From contig JAFUAE010000113.1 of NCBI GenBank assembly GCA_017460845.1, positions 1 to 32,417 of the forward strand: a stretch of 32,417 nt of DNA, in the 5' to 3' direction. Source of the DNA: Lachnospiraceae bacterium. Lineage in GTDB: Bacteria; Bacillota; Clostridia; Lachnospirales; Lachnospiraceae. Made by a program: the position numbers and the translations under genes. Positions 21,854 through 30,191 of the stretch are shown here, piece by piece (the stretch's first letter is position 1; every line of letters starts with the position of its first letter). The notes under the pieces were generated by a model. The model ran no database searches. It worked only from the letters and a program-made list of their open reading frames with translations, and was not told the origin of the DNA.

Positions 21854-24800
21854 ATGTACAAAGTAACATGCATCACAGATGGAATTGAATACGTCCTGCA
21901 CAGCCCGCTGTCGCAGGAGTACAAGCTGATCGGTCCGAAGCTGACGATGGAATGCAATCATTCCGGAACGCTGGAATTCCAGATGCCATACAACCACCCG
22001 AACCTGAGCAACCTCCGACAGATGCAGTCGGAGATTTTTGTGTATGAGAGCGGAGAACCGGACCCGCTGTGGGTCGGCCGGATGCTGACAAGCAATGAGG
22101 ACGTATATAAAACCGGCACAGCGACGTGCGAAGGGATTCTCGGGTACCTGCTGGACTCCCAGATCGGACAGTATTTGAATCAGGCCGGCGTGCGGCCGTT
22201 CCTGCAGATGCTCATCGATAACCATAACACCAGGACGAATGCGCGGAAGCACTTCCGCCTGGGAAACGTGACGGTGCAAGATGACAACGACTATATCTAC
22301 AGGGAACAGGAAGAAGGGAACTATACCAGCACCCTTGATACCATCAACGAAAAGCTGATCGGCAAGCTGGGAGGGTTCCTGCAGATCCGGTTTGCAAACG
22401 GGGAGAGATTCATTGACTATATCGACACCGCGCCGGCAGCGCGGCAGACGATCCGGTTCGGCGAAAACCTGATCGATTTCGCTCGGAGCATACCGTCGGA
22501 TACACTGGCCACGGCCATCATTCCGTTGGGCGCGGAGTACGAAACGAAGACTGGATCCGGAGACGAAGAGGAGACCGTGACGCACAAGCTGAATATCACG
22601 GGATACCAGGCTACGGAATACCATCCGGCCGGAGCGGACTATGTGTATCTGCCGGAGGCAGTTGCAAGGTTCGGATATATATATAAAACCGAGGAATGGT
22701 CGGACGTCACGCTGCAGCAGAACCTGTATAGCAAAGCGCTGGCAAGGCTCAGAGAAATCAGCGGCCTGTATTCACAGCTGGATATTTCGGCGGCGGACCT
22801 TTCGGTGATCGATAACTCTCTGCGGCCGTTCAGAGTTGGGGAAAGCGTCCGGGTGACATCCCCGCCGCACAGCGTTGACCAGACATACATGGTCGACCGC
22901 ATCGAGTACGACATAGCGGATCCGGGAAACACAAAACTGTCCCTGGGCGGGACAGCGGCGACATACACAAGAAGCATATCGGACAGAGAAAAGCGGGACG
23001 TCGCAGAATCAGCAGAGCGTCAGAACCGGATCCGAGAGTTGAACGACGAGATCAAAACGAACAGAGATCAGATCGAAGCGACGATCGAGGCGGTCCAGGA
23101 ATCCATGACAGAAACGTTCTCGGGAGGTCTGGGGGCGCTGCAGCAGGAATTGGAACAAGATCTGTCGGATCTGGACGATGCTGTGCAGGAGCGACTGTCC
23201 GCGCTGCAGAGATCGATGGGTGATTCGGTGTCTTCACTGCAGCGGGAGATCGACGATGATGTGGCAGCGGCAAAAGCGCAAATCGAAAGGGAGATAGCAG
23301 AGGCGTCTGACCTGCTGGCGGGAGAAAACGGAGGGAATATCGTCATTGATCGCGACGCAAACGGAAAGCCGACACAGATCCTCGTGCTGAACGCAGCAAG
23401 TGTGGATCAGGCGACATCGATGATCGTCCTGAACCAGAACGGATTCGGATTCAGGACGAGGGCAAGCACGTCTGCACAGTGGGGACAGTATAAGAACGCA
23501 TGGACGATCGATGGGAATCTGGTTGCGCAGTTCATCACAGCCGTAGGGACCGTCACAGCCGGCAGCATCGGTGGCTGGACGATCGGCGAGAATACCATAT
23601 CGAAACAGATCGACGACACGCACTCCATGACGATATCCGCAGTCAATGGAATCATGTTCCAGTCGGGAAGCAATATCCTGAGGATCAATCAGACGGGAAT
23701 CGCGTTCTCGAACAACGGCGGAACAACGTGGACTACCGGATGGAACGTGAACGGATCTTTCGTTGCGCAGTTCATCACAGCCGTAGGGACCGTCACAGCC
23801 GGCAGCATCGGTGGCTGGACGATCGGCGAGAATACCATATCGAAAACAATTGATTCCACGCACCAGATCGTTATTTCGCCGACAAACGGGATATCGTTCC
23901 GCTCCGGGAACAACTGGATCCGGATCAGCCCAGCCGGCCTTGCGTTTTCTTCAGACAACGGATCGACCTGGAAAAATGCCTGGACAGTCGATGGCACACT
24001 GTCCGCGGATTTCGTGACAGCATGCCAGGTTACAACGGGGAAGATCGCGGGATGGAACATTGGCGAGACCATGTTCTGGAACGGAAGCGTAGGAGATGAT
24101 GATTATATCTCAATATCCCCACGGTCTGGGCTGCAGATCGGAAAGGGTTTCAGCGTATCGAAATACGGGGAAGTAGAAATCATAAACGGTGAAATCGACC
24201 TCGGCGAAGGAAACTTCACAGTGGATGACGAAGGGGTGTTGTCAGCACAAGAGGGACGCATAGGCGATTGGGAGATATCAGACGGAGACCTGATTCTCAA
24301 AGAATCGTCAGGAAGACAAGTGTGGCTCGACAAAGACGGAATGACCTTCTACGACAAAAATGGAAACCTAAAAGCGGCATACAACGATGATGGCCTGGGA
24401 ATATATAAGAATTACAGTTCCGGGCAATATTATTTCAACGTCTATGCGAATGGAACACTGGAAGTACGGCCGGGATACGGGGGGAGCGAGCTAATAGTAA
24501 ACGATTCTCAGAACATGTTCCAAATAGCAAGCGGCAAGCATCTTTGCCTTGATTCGGACTTCGTTGAATTAAAATGGAGCACGAGATCAATACTGATGGA
24601 TACTGATGGAACCACGATCTTAGGAGGTTCAGGAAATGGATGGATCAGGGTTACCGCAAATACAGCCAGAATGGAGTCGGAAAAGGGGAGCGTCGTCGTC
24701 AATGCAAACGGGCTGACGCTCGTGACGGGGCGACAGACCACGTCACACTCGGGTAACCTATACATCAGCGGGTCGGGAGTTGCATACTTTGCAAACGAAG

Positions 24801-25144
24801 GAGGATCATCAAGAAAGATCAAAAAAGATGTAAAGGAAATTGAAGCAGAGAAGCTGAGACCGGAGCGACTGTACGACATAGAAGTGATCCAGTTCAAGTA
24901 TAAAGATGAATTACTGGACGCGGATGACGAAAACATCGGAAAAGATCTCCCGGGGTTCATAGTGGAGGAGCTGGATAAGATTTACCCCGCTGCTGTACAA
25001 AAAGATGACCCGGAAGAATCGAAAAACTGGACGTGGAGCCCGGTGAGGATTATCCCGCCCATGCTGAAGCTGATCCAGGACCAGCACAAAGAACTGGAAC
25101 GATTAAAAACCAGAATGGAAGACATAGAAAGGAGGGTGAACTAA
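21854..25144 (+). CDS. Tail tip/endopeptidase (Tal) with S74 chaperone domain
   Basis: 1096 aa. The N-terminal ~370 residues are a Prophage_tail/Tal domain (IGPKLTMECNHSGTLEFQMP, FRVGESVRVTSPPHSVDQTY). Then a coiled coil (about 375-490), repeated beta modules (GSIGGWTIGENTISK twice, then KIAGWNIGETMFW) at about 540-740, and a beta-rich shaft. The C-terminus (about 984-1096) is a peptidase S74 intramolecular chaperone: SSRKIKKDVKEIE with a candidate Ser/Lys pair, then VIQFKYKDELL and LPGFIVEEL, ending in a coiled coil. S74 domains trimerise and usually cleave themselves off after folding. Probably a trimeric host-contact fibre. Confidence 0.85.
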   Translation: MYKVTCITDGIEYVLHSPLSQEYKLIGPKLTMECNHSGTLEFQMPYNHPNLSNLRQMQSEIFVYESGEPDPLWVGRMLTSNEDVYKTGTATCEGILGYLLDSQIGQYLNQAGVRPFLQMLIDNHNTRTNARKHFRLGNVTVQDDNDYIYREQEEGNYTSTLDTINEKLIGKLGGFLQIRFANGERFIDYIDTAPAARQTIRFGENLIDFARSIPSDTLATAIIPLGAEYETKTGSGDEEETVTHKLNITGYQATEYHPAGADYVYLPEAVARFGYIYKTEEWSDVTLQQNLYSKALARLREISGLYSQLDISAADLSVIDNSLRPFRVGESVRVTSPPHSVDQTYMVDRIEYDIADPGNTKLSLGGTAATYTRSISDREKRDVAESAERQNRIRELNDEIKTNRDQIEATIEAVQESMTETFSGGLGALQQELEQDLSDLDDAVQERLSALQRSMGDSVSSLQREIDDDVAAAKAQIEREIAEASDLLAGENGGNIVIDRDANGKPTQILVLNAASVDQATSMIVLNQNGFGFRTRASTSAQWGQYKNAWTIDGNLVAQFITAVGTVTAGSIGGWTIGENTISKQIDDTHSMTISAVNGIMFQSGSNILRINQTGIAFSNNGGTTWTTGWNVNGSFVAQFITAVGTVTAGSIGGWTIGENTISKTIDSTHQIVISPTNGISFRSGNNWIRISPAGLAFSSDNGSTWKNAWTVDGTLSADFVTACQVTTGKIAGWNIGETMFWNGSVGDDDYISISPRSGLQIGKGFSVSKYGEVEIINGEIDLGEGNFTVDDEGVLSAQEGRIGDWEISDGDLILKESSGRQVWLDKDGMTFYDKNGNLKAAYNDDGLGIYKNYSSGQYYFNVYANGTLEVRPGYGGSELIVNDSQNMFQIASGKHLCLDSDFVELKWSTRSILMDTDGTTILGGSGNGWIRVTANTARMESEKGSVVVNANGLTLVTGRQTTSHSGNLYISGSGVAYFANEGGSSRKIKKDVKEIEAEKLRPERLYDIEVIQFKYKDELLDADDENIGKDLPGFIVEELDKIYPAAVQKDDPEESKNWTWSPVRIIPPMLKLIQDQHKELERLKTRMEDIERRVN
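23522..23845 (+). repeat. 84-bp exact direct repeat in tail tip gene
   Basis: 23522-23605 and 23762-23845 are identical over 84 bp, 240 bp apart, so the module period is 80 codons in frame. They encode VAQFITAVGTVTAGSIGGWT and IGENTISK. Between the two identical blocks the modules differ freely. A more divergent third module follows near 24000-24080. Confidence 0.95.
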
Positions 25145-26902
25145 GTGAGTTCAAGTATTGACCAGAAGGTCGCGCAGATTCGAACCGCGGTATACGGCGA
25201 AGAGGTCAGGGAATCCATCGCATCTGCGATCGAGGAGATCGACAGCGTCGCCGAAGGCGCGAGAGATTCGGCGACCGCATCCGCTGAAGCGGCTGCGGAA
25301 TCAGAAAGCGCATCTCAGGCAAGCAAGGAGGCGGCGGCGAGATCTGCAGAGGGCGCTGCACAGTCAAAGGCATCTGCAGAAGCGGCAGCGGCAAGAGCGG
25401 AAGCGGCGGCATCCGGATCCGGAGCACGGTACGGGGTGTCCGGAATCGGCCAATCCGCAGCTGCGCTGACGAGATTGTATGATGCCGAGGGGATGGTCGC
25501 ACAGGTTGGAACTAACGGGGATAATTCGGCGGTCAGAAACGACTTTGACAGCGCGGCACCGTTTATGCGGCGGAAATGTGTCGGAAAATGGCACAAGGAA
25601 AACGACAGAGCGGTGTTCCGGGTAGCTGCATATGAAGGCGACGAGGATTATGCCGAAGATGGGTCGATGGGAGACTATGTTGCCGTAGAGTGCCCGAAAG
25701 CATACTACAAGATTACGGACAGCGAACTGACGATATCCGCGGCCAGGCTGGAGGGATTCAGACCGTTCGATATATTCTGCAGAAAGCACAACCCGCAGGA
25801 TGTGATGGAGGTTGCATACATTCCGGCGTATTCACTCGCGCTGGACGAGGACGGTCACGCGGTATCACTCCCTGGTTTTGATAATGAGCAGGGAAACTAT
25901 AAGCAGCTCGTCGATGCTGCAAGAACCTACAGCGGAGACGCGAAAGAATTTGCGATCCTGCAGCCGGCGGCAGTCAATTTCTACGAGTGGGCGCTGTTCA
26001 CAGTGGAATTTGCAACGCAGGACGCCCAGACGGTCATGATGGGATGCTCAAATCTGAGATCGTCCAACGACGACAAGGGGCATTTCATTGACGCGACGCA
26101 TTTCTTGATTGGAAACTACCAGGCAGCGAGGGTGCCGGGTCAGAGAGTGGCGATCATCGGAGCGTCGGAGGACCAATACACGGCATCGAGAAAAGCGACG
26201 CACAAGATCCTGTCGCTGACAAGATGCGACGCAAACGGCGTCGCAAACGCATCCGGAGCATACCAGCTGGCAGAGGTGGAAGATCTCGGCCGGGGATATT
26301 ACGAATACGACACGACCACAGAGTACAGATTCGTCGGGCGGCCATACCAGACCGGAGCGACAAGAGGGGTGTCGACGTCGTCAGGATCGCCGGTATCAAA
26401 TACAAACGGATATTATCCGATGAAATATCGGCACCGGGAGAACACCTATGCGAACCAGTACAAGACGTTGATGGACCTGTTTAGCAAGAGAGTTGGAACG
26501 GGAGATGCAGATTACTATCTGGAGCACTACTACCTCCCGGATCCGGCGGCGTACACTCCGAGCACGGCGTCAAAACCAGACGCAGCTGACCTGGCGACAG
26601 ACGCATTCGTGAAGCTGGATATCGAGGCACTTCACGAAAACTACGTTAATGGATACGTCAAATCCGTGAAAAGATCGGAGGTGTATCCGGATCTGTGGGT
26701 CCCCTACCAGACCACAGGGGCGTCAGCGACGACATTCTTCGCAGATTACGCCTACCTCGTGTACTCGAGCCCTGTCCGGACTGTCCGTTTGGGCGGCTTT
26801 TGGAACTTTGGACGGTACGCCGGGTTCTCGTCCTTCTCCGGGTTTATCGCCCCGTCGACCGGGCTCGCGTACTCTGGCGGCGACCTTTTCTTCACCCAGT
26901 AA
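25145..26902 (+). CDS. DGR target protein: tail-associated receptor-binding candidate
   Basis: 585 aa from GTG 25145 with AAGGAGGG upstream. Residues about 1-95 are an alanine-rich coiled coil (VRESIASAIEEIDSVAEGAR onward) for trimerisation/attachment. The middle (about 95-450) is a beta-rich domain not recognised. The C-terminal ~130 residues look like the C-type-lectin/formylglycine-enzyme-like fold used by DGR targets, with the LGGxWxxGR...GFS...APS...GGDL motif at the very end. Residues 536-582 are the variable region; 16 residues differ from the template, mostly replacing asparagine by Y, F, S, L, I or T. Function inferred: diversified ligand binding at the tail tip. Confidence 0.9.
   Translation: MSSSIDQKVAQIRTAVYGEEVRESIASAIEEIDSVAEGARDSATASAEAAAESESASQASKEAAARSAEGAAQSKASAEAAAARAEAAASGSGARYGVSGIGQSAAALTRLYDAEGMVAQVGTNGDNSAVRNDFDSAAPFMRRKCVGKWHKENDRAVFRVAAYEGDEDYAEDGSMGDYVAVECPKAYYKITDSELTISAARLEGFRPFDIFCRKHNPQDVMEVAYIPAYSLALDEDGHAVSLPGFDNEQGNYKQLVDAARTYSGDAKEFAILQPAAVNFYEWALFTVEFATQDAQTVMMGCSNLRSSNDDKGHFIDATHFLIGNYQAARVPGQRVAIIGASEDQYTASRKATHKILSLTRCDANGVANASGAYQLAEVEDLGRGYYEYDTTTEYRFVGRPYQTGATRGVSTSSGSPVSNTNGYYPMKYRHRENTYANQYKTLMDLFSKRVGTGDADYYLEHYYLPDPAAYTPSTASKPDAADLATDAFVKLDIEALHENYVNGYVKSVKRSEVYPDLWVPYQTTGASATTFFADYAYLVYSSPVRTVRLGGFWNFGRYAGFSSFSGFIAPSTGLAYSGGDLFFTQ
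26749..26889 (+). repeat. DGR variable repeat (VR)
   Basis: 141-bp copy of the template at 26976-27116 (constant offset 227). The two differ at 22 positions, all at template adenines, with replacements to T, C and G. The 107 non-A template positions are unchanged. The copy lies at the 3' end of the target gene, and the last 14 bp (GGCGGCGACCTTTT) are identical, as expected for the homing-initiation end. Confidence 0.97.
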
Positions 26903-26939
26903 GGGGTGAATCGCGGAGCGAGAGGGGACGAAGTCCCCT
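26891..26939 (+). promoter_or_regulatory. Two hairpins directly downstream of VR
   Basis: TTCACCC (26891-26897) and GGGTGAA (26904-26910) form a 7-bp stem with a 6-nt loop that contains the target gene stop codon. AGGGGAC (26923-26929), loop GAA, GTCCCCT (26933-26939) form a second 7-bp stem. In the Bordetella phage DGR a hairpin/cruciform just after VR promotes target recognition; the second hairpin, with its short GAA loop, is the closer match in form. Function here is inferred. Confidence 0.7.
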
Positions 26940-26975
26940 GATTAGTTACAACTGAAAAAGGGATTGAAGATGCAG

Positions 26976-27116
26976 CGCCAACCTCGTGAACTCGAACACT
27001 GTCCGGACTGTCCGTTTGGGCGGCAATTGGAACAATGGACGGAACGACGGGTTCTCGAACTTCAACGGGAATAACGCCCCGTCGAACGGGAACGCGAACT
27101 ATGGCGGCGACCTTTT
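26976..27116 (+). ncRNA. DGR template repeat (TR)
   Basis: 141-bp non-coding donor for VR. It holds 34 adenines, 22 of which are changed in VR. In the VR-equivalent frame the variable codons are mostly AAC/AAT, the codons that give the widest amino-acid choice under A-to-N mutagenesis. It is transcribed and reverse transcribed with errors at A by the downstream RT. An open frame from GTG 26986 exists across it, but that simply mirrors the VR frame. Confidence 0.95.
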
Positions 27117-27136
27117 ACATCCATCCAGCAAAGGAA

Positions 27137-27164
27137 AGCCGGCGCCAATGAAACCGCGCCGGCT
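27137..27164 (+). ncRNA. Stable hairpin between TR and RT (DGR RNA spacer)
   Basis: AGCCGGCGC (27137-27145), a 10-nt loop, GCGCCGGCT (27156-27164): a perfect 9-bp GC-rich stem starting 20 nt after TR. In the Bordetella DGR, the RNA just downstream of TR is required for priming cDNA synthesis and binding RT-Avd; this hairpin is in the equivalent place. The remaining region to 27290 shows no gene. Confidence 0.65.
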
Positions 27165-27290
27165 CAGCAATTTAATACTAAAACCATGAACACATGGGCA
27201 TCTTCTCTTCCTTGGTTCGCATTGAACTGAAATGATCCAACTGGGCATGCTTAGTAGTAAAAACGAAACGCATGAGGATAAGCAAAAGAC

Positions 27291-28667
27291 ATGAAGCGCA
27301 TCGGAAACATATGGAAAGATGTAGTCGATAAGGATAACGGGGTGCACGCCGTGATAGCCGGCACCGAGCACAAGAGAAAGGACAGGAATGTCCAGAAGTT
27401 GCTCTACGATGCCGAAGCGGTCGCGGCGGATCCGTCCTGCTGGCACATGGTAGACCCGAAGAAAGCGGAAGACTTTGTGCTGCCGATCATAGAACTGCTG
27501 GCAACAGGAACATACAGGCACAGCCCACCGAGGTATAGGAGGCAGTTCTGCAGAAACCGCGCATCCAGTAGAGGAAAGTGGAGAGATCTGTACATCCCAA
27601 CATTGGAAGACCATACGGTGCATCACATGGTCATGAACGCCTCGATGAAGGCATTTACAAGGGGGATGCACCCGCATTGCTGCGGATCGGTGCCGGGCCG
27701 CGGGATAAAGCACATACTGCGGACTGTAAGCTACTGGATGCAGGAAGACAAGACTTGCAGGTATTTCGTAAAGCTCGATATAAGGAAGTTTTTTGACAGC
27801 ATAGACAAAGACATCCTGAAGGTGAAGCTCCGTCGAAAGATCAAGGACAAACGGGTGCTGCAGCTCCACGATATGATCATTGATTCGGCGGGACAGCTGG
27901 AGAACGAGCTGATCGGACTGCCGGAAGGATCCAGGCGGCCGAAGGATCTGGCCACACCGGTCGGATACTATACATCACCATGGTACGGGAACCTCTATCT
28001 GGAGGATCTGGACTGGTTCATCGAGCAGCAGCTGTATAAAGAGCGAAGGGGAAGGCGGATCAAATACGTCAGGCATCAGCTGAGGTACGTGGATGATATT
28101 CTTCTGATCGGGACATCCAAAAAGGATCTGGAAAAAGCGGTCAGGGCAATAGCGGAGTATCTGCAGAAGAATTACGACCTTAAGATCAAAGACTGCTGGG
28201 AGATCAAGCAGATCGGAAAGCACGAGGTTATAGACGGACGGTGGAGGTTGAGACCAGGTACGTACTGGTGCGATATCGGCGGGTATAAATTCTGCAAAGA
28301 CGGTGTCATCCTGAGAGATGGGATTTTTCTGGAGACCAGAAGGCTGGCCAGGCGGATGTATAAACAGGGATACTACACCAAACATCAATGCGACTCGATC
28401 AATGCAAGAATCGGGTGGTCAAAACACTGCAATTCCCGAAATTTTATCGAAAACGAGATAAAGCCATATGTTGACATAAAGAGAACAAGGAGGATTTCAG
28501 CAGATGTGGACAAAGTCGGAAAACGCGGAACCGATCAGACCGCTTCCCGTCGAGGAGAGCGGAGATATGGTGATCGTGCGAAAAGAAATTCGGAAGGTCG
28601 AGGCGACAGAGGAGATGCCGGAGCATTACACATGGAAGGAGTGGCAGATGAGCCGCCGCCAGTATGA
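27291..28667 (+). CDS. DGR reverse transcriptase
   Basis: 458 aa as read; probably about 405 functional residues. RT motifs: RDLYIPTLEDHTVHHMV (98-114), FVKLDIRKFFDSID with catalytic D163, GLPEG then TPVGYYTSPWYGNLYLEDLD (209-241), and LRYVDDILLIG with catalytic D268/D269. Motif 4 reads GYYTSP rather than the usual DGR GxxxSQ. No endonuclease or maturase domain follows. From about residue 405 the frame runs over the next gene and becomes low-complexity R/G-rich, so the natural end may have been lost. No clear ribosome site: AGGA lies ~15 nt upstream. No Avd gene is visible. Confidence 0.92.
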   Translation: MKRIGNIWKDVVDKDNGVHAVIAGTEHKRKDRNVQKLLYDAEAVAADPSCWHMVDPKKAEDFVLPIIELLATGTYRHSPPRYRRQFCRNRASSRGKWRDLYIPTLEDHTVHHMVMNASMKAFTRGMHPHCCGSVPGRGIKHILRTVSYWMQEDKTCRYFVKLDIRKFFDSIDKDILKVKLRRKIKDKRVLQLHDMIIDSAGQLENELIGLPEGSRRPKDLATPVGYYTSPWYGNLYLEDLDWFIEQQLYKERRGRRIKYVRHQLRYVDDILLIGTSKKDLEKAVRAIAEYLQKNYDLKIKDCWEIKQIGKHEVIDGRWRLRPGTYWCDIGGYKFCKDGVILRDGIFLETRRLARRMYKQGYYTKHQCDSINARIGWSKHCNSRNFIENEIKPYVDIKRTRRISADVDKVGKRGTDQTASRRGERRYGDRAKRNSEGRGDRGDAGALHMEGVADEPPPV

Positions 28668-28755
28668 AGTACATCAGTATCATGAACAGATTGAGAAAGA
28701 ACAGAGTGACGCCATCATCGAGCTGGCGGAGCTCGTCGCGGAGGTGATGGAATAA
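28504..28755 (+). CDS. Small phage tail-region protein
   Basis: 83 aa with a good AAGGAGG site 10 nt upstream. MWTKSENAEPIRPLPVEESG, then MVIVRKEIRKVEATEEMPE, WKEWQMSRRQYEVHQYHEQI and a C-terminal acidic helix. Proteins of this kind sit between tail fibres and the XkdX/CD1375-like protein in Firmicute phages; function unknown. The first 164 nt overlap the RT reading frame. Stop overlaps the next start (TAATG). It is shorter than, and unlike, the four-helix Avd. Confidence 0.75.
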   Translation: MWTKSENAEPIRPLPVEESGDMVIVRKEIRKVEATEEMPEHYTWKEWQMSRRQYEVHQYHEQIEKEQSDAIIELAELVAEVME

Positions 28756-28874
28756 TGGCAAAAGTCTACTACAGGAAGATAAAAGCAGGCGAGATGACGA
28801 TTCAGGAAGTGCCGCAGAGATGGAAAGAAGCAGTGCTGCAGCTGCTGCGCGAAGATGAGGAGCCGGAAGATTAA
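28755..28874 (+). CDS. CD1375/XkdX-like small tail protein
   Basis: 39 aa starting at ATG 28755, overlapping the previous TAA. MAKVYYRKIKAGEMTIQEVP and RWKEAVLQLLREDEE match the short CD1375/XkdX-like proteins that lie just before holin genes in Clostridial phages. Function unknown. Confidence 0.75.
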   Translation: MAKVYYRKIKAGEMTIQEVPQRWKEAVLQLLREDEEPED

Positions 28875-28888
28875 GGAGGAGCAGGACG

Positions 28889-29386
28889 ATGATCGAATGG
28901 AAGATGTTTCAGATCGCATTCGCGGTTGCGGGCGGATGGATCGGATGGTTTTTGGGAGGCGCAGACGGACTGATGTGGACCCTCGTGGCATTTATGGCAT
29001 TTGACTACGTGACCGGCCTGATGTGTGCTGTCGTCGAGAAAAAGTTGTCCAGTGAAGTCGGATTCAAAGGGATATTCAAGAAGATATGCATCCTGATCAT
29101 GGTCGGCATTGGAAATCTCATCGATGTCAATGTGATCGGATCCGGAGCGGTGCTTCGAACAGCGGTGATATTCTTTTACCTGTCAAACGAAGGAATTTCT
29201 ATTCTGGAGAATGTCGGATTCCTGGGTCTGCCGATTCCGCAAAAGCTGAGAGATGTATTGATTCAGCTGCATGACAAAGCAGAAGAAGCGACGGAGCAGC
29301 CGACGCAAACCATGATCGCGGAGGCAGAGGCGCAGGCAGCGCTGGAGGCAAGAGAGGAGGATGATTTGTATGTCGACAATGAGTAG
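28889..29386 (+). CDS. Phage holin (toxin-secretion/lysis type)
   Basis: 165 aa, AAGGAGG upstream. Hydrophobic helices at about 8-25, 28-47, 64-80 and 87-105, with LVAFMAFDYVTGLMCAVVEK and SSEVGFKGIFKKICILIMVG, the signature of the Holin_4/TcdE-like family. The C-terminal ~40 residues are an acidic cytoplasmic tail. It permeabilises the inner membrane at the end of infection, releasing the endolysin encoded next. Confidence 0.9.
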   Translation: MIEWKMFQIAFAVAGGWIGWFLGGADGLMWTLVAFMAFDYVTGLMCAVVEKKLSSEVGFKGIFKKICILIMVGIGNLIDVNVIGSGAVLRTAVIFFYLSNEGISILENVGFLGLPIPQKLRDVLIQLHDKAEEATEQPTQTMIAEAEAQAALEAREEDDLYVDNE

Positions 29387-30053
29387 TGCATATCAAAAGA
29401 ATTTCCTCACTATGATGGGATACAAAGACATCAGTGTGTTCCAGAAGAAAAACGATCTGGAAGTGACCGGAAAGTGGAATGCGAAGACAGACACAAAAGC
29501 AAAGACCGTCACAAAGGGGATCCAGTCGAGATTGAACTACTGGGGAGCGGCGCTGGGGACGCCGGATGGAGTACCAGGGAAGAATACAAAAAGCGCGATC
29601 ATCGACTTCAAGAAGAGCCTCGGATATCCGGAGACAATCCTGATCGACAGCAAAACAAGGAAAGCGCTCTTTGCAGATCAGGGACAGAAGATCTCGGAGC
29701 ATTTCCGAAAGTCGGAATTTAAATGCCACTGCGGAGGAAAGTGGTGTGATGGTTACAACGGTTACGCGGTGAGCCCGAAGCTGGTCGAGATCCTGGAGAA
29801 AATCCGAAAGGAAACCAGAAAGCCCATCACGATCACATCCGGAATTCGGTGTCAGAAATACAATGACAGCCTGAAGGGATCCGTGAAGAATTCCGTGCAC
29901 CGGCTGGGAGGAGCTGCGGACATCTATATCCCGGGAGTGACGACTACATCAGCAGGAAAGCAGAAAGTCATAAAACTGGCGTACAAGTATGGCGCGGCAT
30001 ACGCCTACACAAACAACTCAAACATGGGAACGGCGGTGCACATCAATGTGTAA
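29370..30053 (+). CDS. Endolysin: peptidoglycan-binding plus M15 peptidase
   Basis: 227 aa from ATG 29370, 9 nt after GAGGAGG; ATG 29361 and 29379 are in frame. The N-terminal ~105 residues resemble a peptidoglycan-binding repeat (ALGTPDGVPGKNTKSAIIDF). The C-terminal domain is an M15-type L,D/D,D-carboxypeptidase/endopeptidase: FKCHCGGKWC, TSGIRCQKYN, NSVHRLGGAADIYIPG with zinc ligands H177 and D184, and a final TAVHINV with H224. It overlaps the holin end by 17 nt. Cuts peptide bonds in the host cell wall. Confidence 0.9.
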   Translation: MSTMSSAYQKNFLTMMGYKDISVFQKKNDLEVTGKWNAKTDTKAKTVTKGIQSRLNYWGAALGTPDGVPGKNTKSAIIDFKKSLGYPETILIDSKTRKALFADQGQKISEHFRKSEFKCHCGGKWCDGYNGYAVSPKLVEILEKIRKETRKPITITSGIRCQKYNDSLKGSVKNSVHRLGGAADIYIPGVTTTSAGKQKVIKLAYKYGAAYAYTNNSNMGTAVHINV

Positions 30054-30060
30054 CCGAAAG

Positions 30061-30090
30061 AAGACCTCCGGATTGCTCCGGAGGTCTTTT
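30061..30090 (+). terminator. Rho-independent terminator after the lysis genes
   Basis: AAGACCTCCGG, loop ATTGCT, CCGGAGGTCTT then TT: an 11-bp perfect stem 8 nt after the endolysin stop, ending in a T-tract. It ends the rightward late transcript. Confidence 0.9.
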
Positions 30091-30191
30091 GGTATGCGTA
30101 TGGAAAAGTTTCCACAGAAGATTCCACACTGCACAGGTAAATACAGGCCCGTACAGGTCCAAAAGTAGAAAGACCGGAGCAAAATGAAAAC

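Noticed and set aside
26986..27189. 67-aa open frame covering the TR
   Set aside because: It reflects the VR reading frame copied in TR; no ribosome site, and the part after TR is the RNA hairpin. Treated as non-coding template.
28504..28755. Avd accessory protein of the DGR
   Set aside because: Too short at 83 aa, rich in E/M/W with a pattern of small tail-region proteins, and has its own strong ribosome site in the tail/lysis operon.
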